DNA of 53,290 bases from Hylemonella gracilis str. Niagara R (GTDB lineage: Bacteria > Pseudomonadota > Gammaproteobacteria > Burkholderiales > Burkholderiaceae_C): the NCBI RefSeq assembly GCF_000600295.1, contig NZ_JEMG01000001.1:2042746-2096035 (forward strand). Reading direction: 5' to 3'. The position numbers and the translations under genes were made by a program. Of the stretch, positions 1 to 7,806 are shown one piece after another. Numbering within the stretch: position 1 is the stretch's first letter; every line of letters starts with the position of its first letter. The notes under the pieces are model-generated. The model was not told the origin of the DNA. It saw only the letters and a program-made list of their open reading frames with translations, and searched no databases.

Positions 1-2
1 AA

Positions 3-2663
3 CAGCTGGTGCTGGCTGCCAAGGACAACGTCACCCTGATCGGGGCGGAGGTGAGCACCGAGGGCACGGCCGTGCTGTCGGCCACCAACGTGACGCTGGA
101 GGCGGCGGCGGAGACGAGCACCAGCGAAACCAGCCACAGCGAGCACACGGTGGGCGGGCTGGGCAGCAAGCTGAACAAGGACGAGGTGTCGCTGGGCGGC
201 ATGAAGGAGGTGGAGATCACCGAAACCACCCGCACGACCAGCACCACGCACAAGGGCACGACGCTGAACGTGGGCAACTTGGCGGTGCTGGCTACGCAGG
301 ACGTCAACATCGTGGCGAGCCAGGTCGAGGTGGAAGGCCAAGCCATTGTGCAGGCTGGCGGTGACGTGAACGTCACGGGCAAGCAGGCCACGACCAGTAC
401 GGAGACGCGCACGGAGGTGGAAACGACCACCACTGCGGTGGCAGTGCGCAATGCCTATGTGGACGCGGGCATGGCGGCCAAGGCCGTGGTGGACGCAGCC
501 AAGGCCGTCAGGGATGCCGACGAAGCTTTCAGCGATGCTTTCAAAAGAGTGGAAAGTGGTGAGTTGGCCAAGGCCGCGCTCAAGGACTATGAAATCAACC
601 GGCAGGCCGCACGCGCCAACCTCGTTCAGGCGGAGATTGCTGCGGCTGCGGCTATTGCGGGCGCGGCAACAGCTGCATCCAGTTCCATGGGCACGGGTTT
701 CTACGTGAGCGGCAGCGCGCAGAAGGAAGTAACCACCACCAGTACCACCCAGACGGCCAGCACCTGGCAGGGCAGCAGCATCGACGCGGGCAGCCTGGTG
801 ATCAGCGGCAAGAACACGACCATCGAAGGCAGCGACATCACGGCAGGCTGGCTGACACTGAACAGCGACAAGGTGCTCATCACCGCCGGCATTGACCAAT
901 ACAAGACCGAGACGAGCAGCAGCACCAAAAGCGTGACCGCCAGCGGGGGTAGCAATGGCTCGGCCAATGCGAGCGCGAGCGCCAGCAGCAGCCAAAGCAG
1001 CAGCACGAGCTTGCGCAACGTGAACAGCACCATCAACGTAGGGCACCTGGAGAGCGACGCGGACAACTTCACGCTGCGGGGCGCGGAGGTGACAGCCAAG
1101 ACAGCGGACCTGAACGTGGGCAGCCTGACGGTGCAGAGCCTGCAGGACACAAGCAGCAGCAGCAACAGCAGCAAGAGCGTGAATGTTGGAGCCGGATTCG
1201 GCGCGGGACGGGTGTCGTCAGTCAACGCCGGATTCAGCAACGGCAAAGGCAGCAGCGAGAGCAATGAAGTCGGCAGCCAGACACAACTGCTGATCACCGA
1301 CGGTGTCAACAGCCAGATCACGGCCAAGGACACGACGCTGATTGGCGGGCTGATCGCCAATGCCACCCAGAACAAGGACGGCACGCTGATCGACCATGGC
1401 AAGCTGAACCTGACGACCGGGACGCTGACCGTCACCGACCTGGAGGACCGCAGCAAGAGCGAGCAGAGCAGCATGGGCCTACAGGCCAGCTCTGGCACGA
1501 CGACGGTGAGCATGAGCAATCAAGGTCACAAGACCGAAGGCGAGACCCAGGCGACGCTGGGCCAAGGCAACATCACCGTGGGCGGTACCTCGCTGGACGA
1601 GCAGGATCAGTTCGCCGACCTGAATCGCAACGTGAACGAAAGCCAGATCACGACGCTGGACCAGCAGACAGCGGGCTTGAACGCCAGCGCGTCGATGGAC
1701 AACCGCTGGTTGACCAGTACGGGGCGGCAAAGCCTGCTCAATGATCAGAAGAACCTAGGTGAAAACTCCAAAAAAGCAGCCGGTGGTGCAGCCAGAGATT
1801 TGCTGCGCGTGACAGGCACATATTCGGCTTATGAAGTGATGTTCACCGAAGATGCAAAAATGTACGCGATCAAGTACGGCGCTGACGGAAAGCCGGTGAT
1901 GCAACAAGATGGCAGCCCGGAAAGGGAGGCGGTGACTGCCGAGCAAATGAAGAATCTGGTTCGAGGCGAGGATGGAAAGCTCTACATCTTCAATAATGGC
2001 ATCTTCAACGATCAAAGCGCTGCTGCCGAAAACGCGGCTCAGTTCGGTGTTCCCAGGGATGGCGAGGCGAATGTTGATCGCAATCAATATTTCATCGAAT
2101 TCAGGCAGGCCAGCAATCCTGTAGCCGAACTGGTAGTGGCTGGGTACCAAAAATACCTTGAGGGAGATTTTTGGGGGTTAACTAACCCAACGCAGTTGAA
2201 CGTTGACATGATCAATCAGTATGGTGCGACAGGACTGACCCTTGATGGTCACAGCCGTGGAACCATGACCATTGGCAACGCCATGCAATCGGTTGTGAAT
2301 TCTGGCGGCGCGGGTCGATCTCCTGGCTTGGATGTGAACTTCTTCGGTCCCGCATTCAACGCAGAATTTGCAGATGGTCTGCTTTCGCAATTGCAAGGCG
2401 GTGCCGCAGCAACCCAGAATGATCGTAGCGTGCACTTTCAGAACCATGCCTATGACCCTATCGGAACATATGTTGGGAGTAACCCCCCGTCCGGCGGCGT
2501 AGTACCGGAAGGTTCTAGTGGCTTTAACGAGGTGATTCGATCCATAGGAGGTAACGACACAAGTCACAACTGTTATGGGGGGATTTCCAATAGAAAAGAC
2601 TGTGGTGGGTTGTGGGAAGACAAAACACCATCTTGGGATTTTTTCGAGAGGAATAAAAAATGA
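3..2663 (+). CDS. CdiA/filamentous haemagglutinin-type exoprotein, C-terminal part, with lipase-like toxin domain (5' truncated)
   Basis: The frame is open to the left window edge, so only the last part of a much larger two-partner-secretion (type Vb) protein is seen. Residues are counted from position 9. Residues 1 to about 580 are Ser/Thr/Gly-rich imperfect repeats typical of the FHA beta-helix, with an alanine-rich helical insert near 150-225. The text changes at about residue 585 (nt 1760), where base composition also drops, as expected for an exchangeable CdiA-CT toxin. The C-terminal 290 residues contain a nucleophile elbow GHSRG (Ser749), then NHAYDPIG (Asp816) and SHNCYGG (His853), a plausible Ser-Asp-His triad of an alpha/beta-hydrolase, hence a lipase or phospholipase effector. 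Seen: repeats, motifs, composition change. Inferred: toxin role and substrate. The stop overlaps the start of the next gene (ATGA). No VENN motif is visible. Confidence 0.85.
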   Translation, partial: QLVLAAKDNVTLIGAEVSTEGTAVLSATNVTLEAAAETSTSETSHSEHTVGGLGSKLNKDEVSLGGMKEVEITETTRTTSTTHKGTTLNVGNLAVLATQDVNIVASQVEVEGQAIVQAGGDVNVTGKQATTSTETRTEVETTTTAVAVRNAYVDAGMAAKAVVDAAKAVRDADEAFSDAFKRVESGELAKAALKDYEINRQAARANLVQAEIAAAAAIAGAATAASSSMGTGFYVSGSAQKEVTTTSTTQTASTWQGSSIDAGSLVISGKNTTIEGSDITAGWLTLNSDKVLITAGIDQYKTETSSSTKSVTASGGSNGSANASASASSSQSSSTSLRNVNSTINVGHLESDADNFTLRGAEVTAKTADLNVGSLTVQSLQDTSSSSNSSKSVNVGAGFGAGRVSSVNAGFSNGKGSSESNEVGSQTQLLITDGVNSQITAKDTTLIGGLIANATQNKDGTLIDHGKLNLTTGTLTVTDLEDRSKSEQSSMGLQASSGTTTVSMSNQGHKTEGETQATLGQGNITVGGTSLDEQDQFADLNRNVNESQITTLDQQTAGLNASASMDNRWLTSTGRQSLLNDQKNLGENSKKAAGGAARDLLRVTGTYSAYEVMFTEDAKMYAIKYGADGKPVMQQDGSPEREAVTAEQMKNLVRGEDGKLYIFNNGIFNDQSAAAENAAQFGVPRDGEANVDRNQYFIEFRQASNPVAELVVAGYQKYLEGDFWGLTNPTQLNVDMINQYGATGLTLDGHSRGTMTIGNAMQSVVNSGGAGRSPGLDVNFFGPAFNAEFADGLLSQLQGGAAATQNDRSVHFQNHAYDPIGTYVGSNPPSGGVVPEGSSGFNEVIRSIGGNDTSHNCYGGISNRKDCGGLWEDKTPSWDFFERNKK

Positions 2664-3088
2664 GAGGTTTTTATTCTGTATTGGGCATGGCGCTTTTTTT
2701 TATGGGTTGTGCTGGACCGCCAAGTCATTGGTATGAACTATGGGAAAAGGAAAATGAAACGCCTGATGAAGTCAGGAAGGCCTTGCTTGAATGTGGCGCA
2801 CACAATCCTTTTGGTCCTTCAACTTGGCCTGCGTCCAATGAGACGAGCGAAGTTTCGAGGAATGACGAGTATGAAAATAGCGTTCGAGTGAGCTTGTGCA
2901 TGCTTGAAAGTGGATATCAAAGCGTGAGCCGATTCCGTTTTGTGTGCGACACGAAAAGTGGAAAAGACGTGCAGGCGTGCAAACCTGAAAATGCTCACCT
3001 CATCCCTCGGCGCGACCCATCGGTGCGCTTGAATAGCGCTTATTGCAAGCACCCTATTTATTCCACATATCCTGCTTGCCAGCCGTAA
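2660..3088 (+). CDS. Small lipoprotein, probable immunity protein to the CdiA-CT lipase
   Basis: This is a 142-aa protein with a short signal peptide ending in a lipobox (residues 14-18, FMGCA; lipidated Cys about residue 17). The mature part contains ELWEKENETPDEVRKAL followed by LECG, a pattern I associate with small lipoproteins found beside polymorphic toxins. Four or more further Cys suggest an oxidised periplasmic domain. The start ATG at 2660 overlaps the toxin stop by 4 nt, and AGAGGA lies 8 nt upstream, so the two are translationally coupled. Low-GC base composition matches the toxin end rather than the neighbours. A membrane-anchored periplasmic immunity protein fits a lipase that attacks envelope lipids, as with Tli proteins of type VI lipases. 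Function is inferred from position and signal; no specific immunity family was identified. Confidence 0.7.
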   Translation: MRGFYSVLGMALFFMGCAGPPSHWYELWEKENETPDEVRKALLECGAHNPFGPSTWPASNETSEVSRNDEYENSVRVSLCMLESGYQSVSRFRFVCDTKSGKDVQACKPENAHLIPRRDPSVRLNSAYCKHPIYSTYPACQP

Positions 3089-3092
3089 GAAA

Positions 3093-3109
3093 GACTCCCA
3101 CTTGGAGTC
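3093..3109. terminator. Small hairpin after the immunity gene
   Basis: GACTCC (3093-3098) and GGAGTC (3104-3109) form a perfect 6-bp stem with loop CACTT, five bases after the immunity stop codon. No T-run follows, so this is at best a weak or factor-dependent terminator. Confidence 0.3.
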
Positions 3110-3158
3110 GAGAAGTCTCAAACGCCTAAGCGACGAACCCAATTCGACTGAAACTCCT

Positions 3159-3286
3159 GGCTTTGTCGCATAAAACGTCAACGGTATTTCCCGTGCCTGC
3201 TGCTTGATCACTGAGGGTTTGATCTTGCCCGCGACATGCATCTCGCAGGGTTTGCAGTCAAAGCGCAGGGTGAACTTTTCCTTGCG
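3159..3286 (-). pseudogene. Diverged duplicate of the 3' end of the U32 peptidase gene
   Basis: On the minus strand this stretch encodes KEKFTLRFDCKPCEMHV and the following tail almost identically to the real U32 gene end at 3327-3454. By eye the two 128-nt segments differ at about 17 sites (about 87% identity), many of them silent third-codon changes. The copy has no start, no upstream gene body, and reads past the expected stop into the antisense of the immunity gene. The pattern of changes looks like an orthologue from another strain, not a fresh local duplication. It therefore marks a likely recombination junction between the CdiA-CT/immunity segment and the U32 locus. Confidence 0.8.
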
Positions 3287-3310
3287 TAAGCCCCCAATTG
3301 GCTGGCGCAA

Positions 3311-5299
3311 CTAAACCAACACCCCAGGCCTCGTCCGATAAAACGTCAACGGCTCCTCCCGCGCCTGCTGCTTGATCACCGAGGGTTTGATCTTGCCGAC
3401 GACGTGCATTTCGCAGGGCTTGCAGTCAAAGCGCAGGGTGAATTTTTCCTTGCCCTGCGTGATGGTCATGGGTTCGGCGCGCACGGTGCCTTGCACGCCG
3501 GTGACGCCCTTGGCCTGCTTGGGGCAGAGGCTGAGTGAAAAGCGCACGCAGTGCTTGGTGATCATGAGGCTGGCTTCGCCCAGTTCCTCATGGCTTTCGT
3601 AGGCAGCATCGATGACCTTCACGCCGTGGCGGGCGTAGAAGGCGGCGGCCTGGCTGTTGTAGACGTTGGCCAGGTAGCTCAGCGTGTCGTCGGGGTAGGG
3701 TGCGGGCGGTTCCACCGGTTTTGTTTTCGGCAGGCGTTGCCAGGCTGAGGCGCGCGCGGTTTCGAGCGCGGCCACGGCGTCGCGGCGCAGGGCGTTGAGC
3801 AGGCTGGCGGGGATGAACCAGGGCTGGCTCAGTTCAAGCGCGATGCTCTGTGCTTCAAACAGCGTGCCGCCCAGTTTGCCCAGGTGCTCGCGCAGCGTGG
3901 CCTCGGCGCGTGTCGCGTCCTTGGCGCGTTCGTGCGGGTGCTGCAACTGCGCGCTGGCGCTGTGCAGTCCGTCGCTGAGGGTCAGGGCAAAGCCGCTGTC
4001 CGTTTCGCGCAGGGTGAGCGTGATGGGGATGAGCCGTTCGGCGGATTTCTTGTCGAGCAGGCGTTCCCATGCCATGTCGCGGTTGCGGCTGATTTCCGCG
4101 TCCTTGCGCAAGTCCTTGAGGGCGGAAACCGCCTGGCCTTGCAGCTCCTTGGGCATGTTGGGCAAGACGCGCCAGAGTCGTCCGCCGAGCGGTTTTGCCA
4201 CGTTCACGGGCACGCCCTGCAGCTCGCCCTGGCGGTCCCACCAGGTCAGCGCGTCGCCGTTGTTGAGCGCCAGTTCGGCGCTCTTCAATTCCACGTCAAA
4301 GCTGTCGGCGTTGACGCGCGTGACGTGGCCGATGGTGATGCCCGCGTGCTTGGGCGTGTCGAAGGCGCCGATGTCCTCCCGGCGGCCATTGACGAAGTAG
4401 TCCGTGCCACCGCGGTTGAAGCCGCGTTCGGGGTCGGGTGCGAAGGTGTAGCGGCAGTGGCCGTCGGAGCTGGCGGCGAATTCGGGGCGGCGCGCCAACA
4501 GCTGGTCCACCAGTTGCCGGTAATGCGCCGTCACGTTCTTGATGGTCGCCATGTCCTTGTAGCGGCCCTCGATCTTGAAGCTGCGGATGCCCGCGTCCAC
4601 CAGGGCTTCAAGGTTGGCACTCTGGTCGTTGTCCTTGAGCGAGAGCACATGCTTGTCGTGCGCGACGATGCGGTTCTGGCTGTCCGTCACGGTCCAGGGC
4701 TGGCGGCATTCCTGGCTGCAACTGCCGCGGTTGGCGCTGCGGCCCGTGACGGCGTGGCTGATGAAGCATTGGCCGCTGTAGGCCACGCAGAGCGCGCCGT
4801 GGATGAAGAACTCCAGCGTGGCGTCTCGGACCTCGGCCCGGATGGCCTGAATATCTTTCAGCGTCAGTTCACGCGCCAGCACCATCTGCGAGAACCCCGC
4901 GTCTTGCAGGAAGCGGGCTTTCTCGGGCGTGCGGATGTCGGTCTGGGTGCTGGCGTGCAGCTGGATGGGCGGCAGGTCCAGCATCGTCAAACCCATGTCC
5001 TGCACGATCAGCGCGTCCACGCCCGCGTTCCACACGTCCCAGGCCATGCGCCGGGCACCTTCCAATTCGTCGTCGCGCAGGATGGTGTTGAGCGTGACGA
5101 AGATGCGCGCGCCGTAGCGGTGTGCGTGGTTGCAGAGCCGCTCGATCTCTTCGATGGGGTTGCCCGCCTTGTCGCGCGCTCCGAAGGAGGGGCCACCGAT
5201 GTAAACAGCGTCCGCGCCGTGGTTGATCGCCTCGATGCCGATGGCGGCGTCGCGGGCGGGGGCGAGGAGTTCGAGGTGCTGGGCGAGGCGGGTCGACAT
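3311..5299 (-). CDS. rlhA: U32 family peptidase-like protein, RlhA (YdcP) type
   Basis: At 662 aa this matches the long U32 proteins such as E. coli RlhA (YdcP), which hydroxylates a cytidine in 23S rRNA, rather than the roughly 450-aa TrhP/YegQ form. The N-terminal TIM-barrel part begins LLAPARDAAIGIEAINHGAD. The U32 signature at residues 163-181 and Cys171, Cys178, Cys194 and Cys198 give the expected four-cysteine set thought to hold an iron-sulfur cluster. A long middle domain follows, then a C-terminal domain with CPKQ and FDCKPCEMHV. The start is the only ATG before the barrel. It lies downstream of ppiC on the same strand but behind a hairpin. A diverged copy of its 3' end sits just beyond its stop. 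Paralogue assignment (RlhA rather than another U32 protein) rests on length and layout. Confidence 0.85.
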   Translation of the reverse strand: MSTRLAQHLELLAPARDAAIGIEAINHGADAVYIGGPSFGARDKAGNPIEEIERLCNHAHRYGARIFVTLNTILRDDELEGARRMAWDVWNAGVDALIVQDMGLTMLDLPPIQLHASTQTDIRTPEKARFLQDAGFSQMVLARELTLKDIQAIRAEVRDATLEFFIHGALCVAYSGQCFISHAVTGRSANRGSCSQECRQPWTVTDSQNRIVAHDKHVLSLKDNDQSANLEALVDAGIRSFKIEGRYKDMATIKNVTAHYRQLVDQLLARRPEFAASSDGHCRYTFAPDPERGFNRGGTDYFVNGRREDIGAFDTPKHAGITIGHVTRVNADSFDVELKSAELALNNGDALTWWDRQGELQGVPVNVAKPLGGRLWRVLPNMPKELQGQAVSALKDLRKDAEISRNRDMAWERLLDKKSAERLIPITLTLRETDSGFALTLSDGLHSASAQLQHPHERAKDATRAEATLREHLGKLGGTLFEAQSIALELSQPWFIPASLLNALRRDAVAALETARASAWQRLPKTKPVEPPAPYPDDTLSYLANVYNSQAAAFYARHGVKVIDAAYESHEELGEASLMITKHCVRFSLSLCPKQAKGVTGVQGTVRAEPMTITQGKEKFTLRFDCKPCEMHVVGKIKPSVIKQQAREEPLTFYRTRPGVLV

Positions 5300-5377
5300 G
5301 ATGGGGCGGGATTATCCCAGCCCGTAATGAATAAAGCGGCCGGGGCCGCGTTATTGGGGAATCTGCAGGCAAACGAT

Positions 5378-5401
5378 GCGGCGGCTTCGGAGCGCCGCCG
5401 C
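5378..5401 (-). terminator. GC-rich hairpin after ppiC
   Basis: GCGGCGGC (5378-5385) pairs perfectly with GCCGCCGC (5394-5401), four bases beyond the ppiC stop. On the minus strand it is followed by ATCGTTTG, only a weak U-rich tail. It is the best candidate end of the yciB-bolA-ppiC transcript. Confidence 0.55.
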
Positions 5402-5405
5402 CTGC

Positions 5406-6206
5406 TTATTTGATCTTGGCCTTGGCCCGCAGATTTTTCTGGAATTCCTCGAACTTGTGCTGGCCGATTTCCTGGGCCAGTTGGGGCTTCAGGTCGTCGA
5501 GCGAGGGCAACTGGATGTCGCGCACATCCTCGACTTGGATCAGGTGCCAACCGAATTGGGTCTGCACCGGTGCCTCGCTGGTCTGGCCCTTGCCCAGCGC
5601 TTGCAGCGCGGCGGCGAATTCGGGCACGTAGCCTTGGGCGGGTGCCCAGTCCAGGTCACCACCACGGGGGGCGGAGCCCGGGTCCTTGGAGTGTTGCTTG
5701 GCCAAGGCGTCGAACTTCGCGCCCTTCTTGAGCTGGGCCAGCAGGGCCAGCGCCTCGGCCTCGGTGGCGACCAGGATGTGGCGGGCGTGGTACTCCTTGC
5801 CGCCGTTGGCCGCTACGAAGCGCTGGTAGCCCTCCTGGAAATCGGCGTCGGTGACGGGGTTGGTTTCCTGGAAGCGGGTCACCAGTTCGCGGATCAGCAG
5901 CGACTCCTGCGCGAACTCGATCTGCGCACGGTACTCGGGCGTGGCCGCCAGGCCCTGGCGGCGCGCTTCCTGCGCCAGCAGCTCACGGTCGATCACGGCC
6001 TGCTTGAGCTCTTCCATGATTTCCGGCGTGGGCGGCTGGCCGCGCAGCACCTGGCGTGCCAGGGCGTCCACACGTGCCGTGGGGATGGGCTTGCCGTTGA
6101 CGACGGCCAGGTTCTGGGCCTGGGCGACGGAGGCGGGCAGGGCCAGCGCGCCGAGCAGGAGGGCAGCGGACAGGGCCGTGGTAGTCGCGGAAAGCGTTTT
6201 CTTCAT
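5406..6206 (-). CDS. Periplasmic PpiC-type (parvulin) peptidyl-prolyl isomerase
   Basis: This 266-aa protein has a signal peptide (MKKTLSA to about AQAQ, residue 30), a SurA-like helical N-terminal chaperone region to about residue 135, and one parvulin domain at about 139-230 containing ARHILV, GGDLDW and FGWHLIQV. It assists folding of exported and outer-membrane proteins. It follows bolA on the same strand with about 50 nt between them, and that order is common in Burkholderiales. Length and single PPIase domain fit the PrsA/PpiC group rather than SurA (two PPIase domains) or PpiD (membrane anchored). Confidence 0.9.
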   Translation of the reverse strand: MKKTLSATTTALSAALLLGALALPASVAQAQNLAVVNGKPIPTARVDALARQVLRGQPPTPEIMEELKQAVIDRELLAQEARRQGLAATPEYRAQIEFAQESLLIRELVTRFQETNPVTDADFQEGYQRFVAANGGKEYHARHILVATEAEALALLAQLKKGAKFDALAKQHSKDPGSAPRGGDLDWAPAQGYVPEFAAALQALGKGQTSEAPVQTQFGWHLIQVEDVRDIQLPSLDDLKPQLAQEIGQHKFEEFQKNLRAKAKIK

Positions 6207-6257
6207 GATGGTTCAGAAGGGAGGGGAAAGGGAGAAACGTTCGAAGAAGGGCGAGCT

Positions 6258-6593
6258 TCAGAGGATCTCGATGGCCAGCGCATGCACGCTGTCTCTGGGT
6301 TCGCCGTTGGTGCCTGCTGCGGCACCCTGCTTGTTGTACGGGTCGAAAAAATCGTGCAGCGCATCATACACAAGGCGGTGTTGCGCCACGCGGCTGCGGC
6401 CGGTGAACAGTGGGCTGGCGATGCGCACGCGAAAGTGCGTGCCGTGCCCCGTGCCATTGGAGCCCGCGTGGCCCAGGTGGGCGGCGCTTTCGTCCAGCAC
6501 TTCCAGGGCCGTGGCCTGCAGGCGTTGCTGCAGCACGGCTTGCATGCGCGCGGCCATGTGTTCCGTGCCGAGCAGACTGCCCTGGTCGTTCAT
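6258..6593 (-). CDS. bolA: BolA family protein
   Basis: The 111-aa frame begins MNDQGSLLG at 6593. The start ATG overlaps the yciB stop as ATGA (6590-6593), which fixes the start. The BolA/class II KH-like fold is recognisable from [28 protein letters not shown] and the terminal VHALAIEIL. The conserved His/Cys region is represented by the [13 protein letters not shown] segment rather than a Cys. BolA proteins partner with monothiol glutaredoxins in iron-sulfur trafficking and affect morphology and biofilm in E. coli. The role here is by family only. It is co-transcribed with yciB and probably ppiC. Confidence 0.88.
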   Translation of the reverse strand: MNDQGSLLGTEHMAARMQAVLQQRLQATALEVLDESAAHLGHAGSNGTGHGTHFRVRIASPLFTGRSRVAQHRLVYDALHDFFDPYNKQGAAAGTNGEPRDSVHALAIEIL

Positions 6594-7147
6594 GTCGCGT
6601 CGGCGTCCTTGCCAGTTGCGGTTTCGCCCTTGATGTGACGCGCGACGTAGAAACCCTGACCGATGATGAAGACCAGGGGGAAGACATAGCCCCAGAGCTT
6701 GAAGTTGACCCAGGTCTCGGTGCTGAAATAGGCCGCCACGTAAGCGTTGATGGCCGCCATGAAGGCGCAATACACCACCCAGGCGCCATTGAGCCGCATC
6801 CAGACGCCGTCCGGCAGCGTGAGCTGGCTGCCCAGCAGCAGCTTGAGGAAGTTCTTGCGCAGGCCCCAGACGGCCACGCCCAGGGCGAGGGCCATGGCGG
6901 CGTACAGGAAAGTGGGTTTCCATTTGATAAAGCGGTCGTCGTGCAGGGTCAGGGTGAGCGCGCCGAAGATCAGGATCAGCGCCAGTGTGATCTTGTGCAT
7001 GGCCTGCAGCTTGCGGTCGATGCTGTAGATGATGGCCATCTGCGCGACGGTGGCGGCCATCAGCACGGCGGTGGCGATGTAGATGCCGTAGAGCTTGTAG
7101 GCCCCAAAGAAGAAGAGCAGGGGGAGGAAGTCGAGCAGGAGTTTCAT
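6590..7147 (-). CDS. yciB: Inner-membrane septation protein A (YciB)
   Basis: A 185-aa integral membrane protein with about five hydrophobic segments. It begins [20 protein letters not shown] and contains KWKPT and the W-rich helices typical of YciB/IspZ. The family acts in cell-envelope synthesis and interacts with elongation and division proteins in enterics. It is first in the yciB-bolA-ppiC unit and is translationally coupled to bolA. The upstream gap carries copy 1 of the three-copy palindromic element. Confidence 0.93.
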   Translation of the reverse strand: MKLLLDFLPLLFFFGAYKLYGIYIATAVLMAATVAQMAIIYSIDRKLQAMHKITLALILIFGALTLTLHDDRFIKWKPTFLYAAMALALGVAVWGLRKNFLKLLLGSQLTLPDGVWMRLNGAWVVYCAFMAAINAYVAAYFSTETWVNFKLWGYVFPLVFIIGQGFYVARHIKGETATGKDADAT

Positions 7148-7208
7148 GCGGGGGATTTTCTCATTCGGCCGGTGCTGGCTTGGTTCGGTGTCGGCGCTGG
7201 CCGTGGCG

Positions 7209-7296
7209 GCTACGGCGCGGGAATGGGGGACTGCTCCTCATACGATTTGCTGCGCAAATCCAAATCGTCGGGTTGCCCCATGCCCCGCGCCGAAGC
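7209..7296. repeat. Palindromic interspersed element, copy 1
   Basis: Conserved core 7234-7275 contains CTCCTCATACGATTTG, loop CTGCG, CAAATC and CAAATCGTCGGGT. The inner stem is GATTTG/CAAATC. Outer arms 7209-7228 and 7276-7296 are inverted copies of each other (GCTACGGCGCGGGAATGGGG against its near-complement) with two or three mismatches. It lies in the msrB-yciB gap. Related copies are at 39262-39360 and 42640-42728. Confidence 0.85.
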
Positions 7297-7340
7297 AGGT
7301 GACTGGGTCGCAACTCTGAATGAAGGTCAGTGGTCGTGAA

Positions 7341-7748
7341 TCAGGGCTTGTGTTCCAAGGCTGCGGAGTTCATGCAATAGCGCAGTCCGGTTGGGGTCGG
7401 GCCGTCTTCGAATACGTGGCCGAGGTGCGCGCCGCATTGGGAGCACACCGTTTCCACGCGCACCATGCCATGGCTCAGGTCGCGGCGTTCTTCGATGGCC
7501 TGGGGAGTGACGGGCTCGGAGAAGCTGGGCCAGCCGCAGCCGGCGTCGAACTTGGTGTCGGATTCGAACAGGCGCGCGCCGCAGCAGATGCAGTGGTAGC
7601 TGCCGGGCTGCCAGAAATTCTCGTACTTGCCGGTGTAGGGGCGTTCGGTCGCGGCGTGGCGGGTCACCTGGTAGGCACCGGGTTCGGCGTGCTTGGCGGC
7701 GAGCAGGGCCTGCCATTCGGCGGCGGTTTTCTGGATGGCGTAGCTCAT
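7341..7748 (-). CDS. msrB: Peptide-methionine (R)-S-oxide reductase
   Basis: A 135-aa single-domain MsrB that reduces methionine-R-sulfoxide in proteins, using thioredoxin. Two zinc-binding CxxC pairs are visible in CICCGARLF and [12 protein letters not shown], and the catalytic Cys is in [11 protein letters not shown] near the C-terminus. No signal peptide, so cytoplasmic. It lies 58 nt downstream of selO on the same strand, and the pair may form an oxidative-stress unit. Confidence 0.95.
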   Translation of the reverse strand: MSYAIQKTAAEWQALLAAKHAEPGAYQVTRHAATERPYTGKYENFWQPGSYHCICCGARLFESDTKFDAGCGWPSFSEPVTPQAIEERRDLSHGMVRVETVCSQCGAHLGHVFEDGPTPTGLRYCMNSAALEHKP

Positions 7749-7806
7749 GGTGGGGCTAGGGAATCAAGAAAGAAAAAGTGGGAACCAAGATGATTCAGGC
7801 AGAGGC

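Noticed and set aside
900-1200. AGC-rich repeats that could look like a CRISPR or tandem array
   Set aside because: They are in-frame Ser/Thr codon runs of the haemagglutinin repeat region without regular spacers.
2819-3310. 163-aa minus-strand open frame over the immunity gene
   Set aside because: Its first third is the duplicated U32 tail and the rest is antisense to the lipoprotein gene; treated as a scar, not a gene.
3884-5413. Long plus-strand open frame (509 aa)
   Set aside because: It lies wholly opposite the conserved U32 peptidase gene, has no recognisable motif and a composition typical of GC-rich antisense frames.
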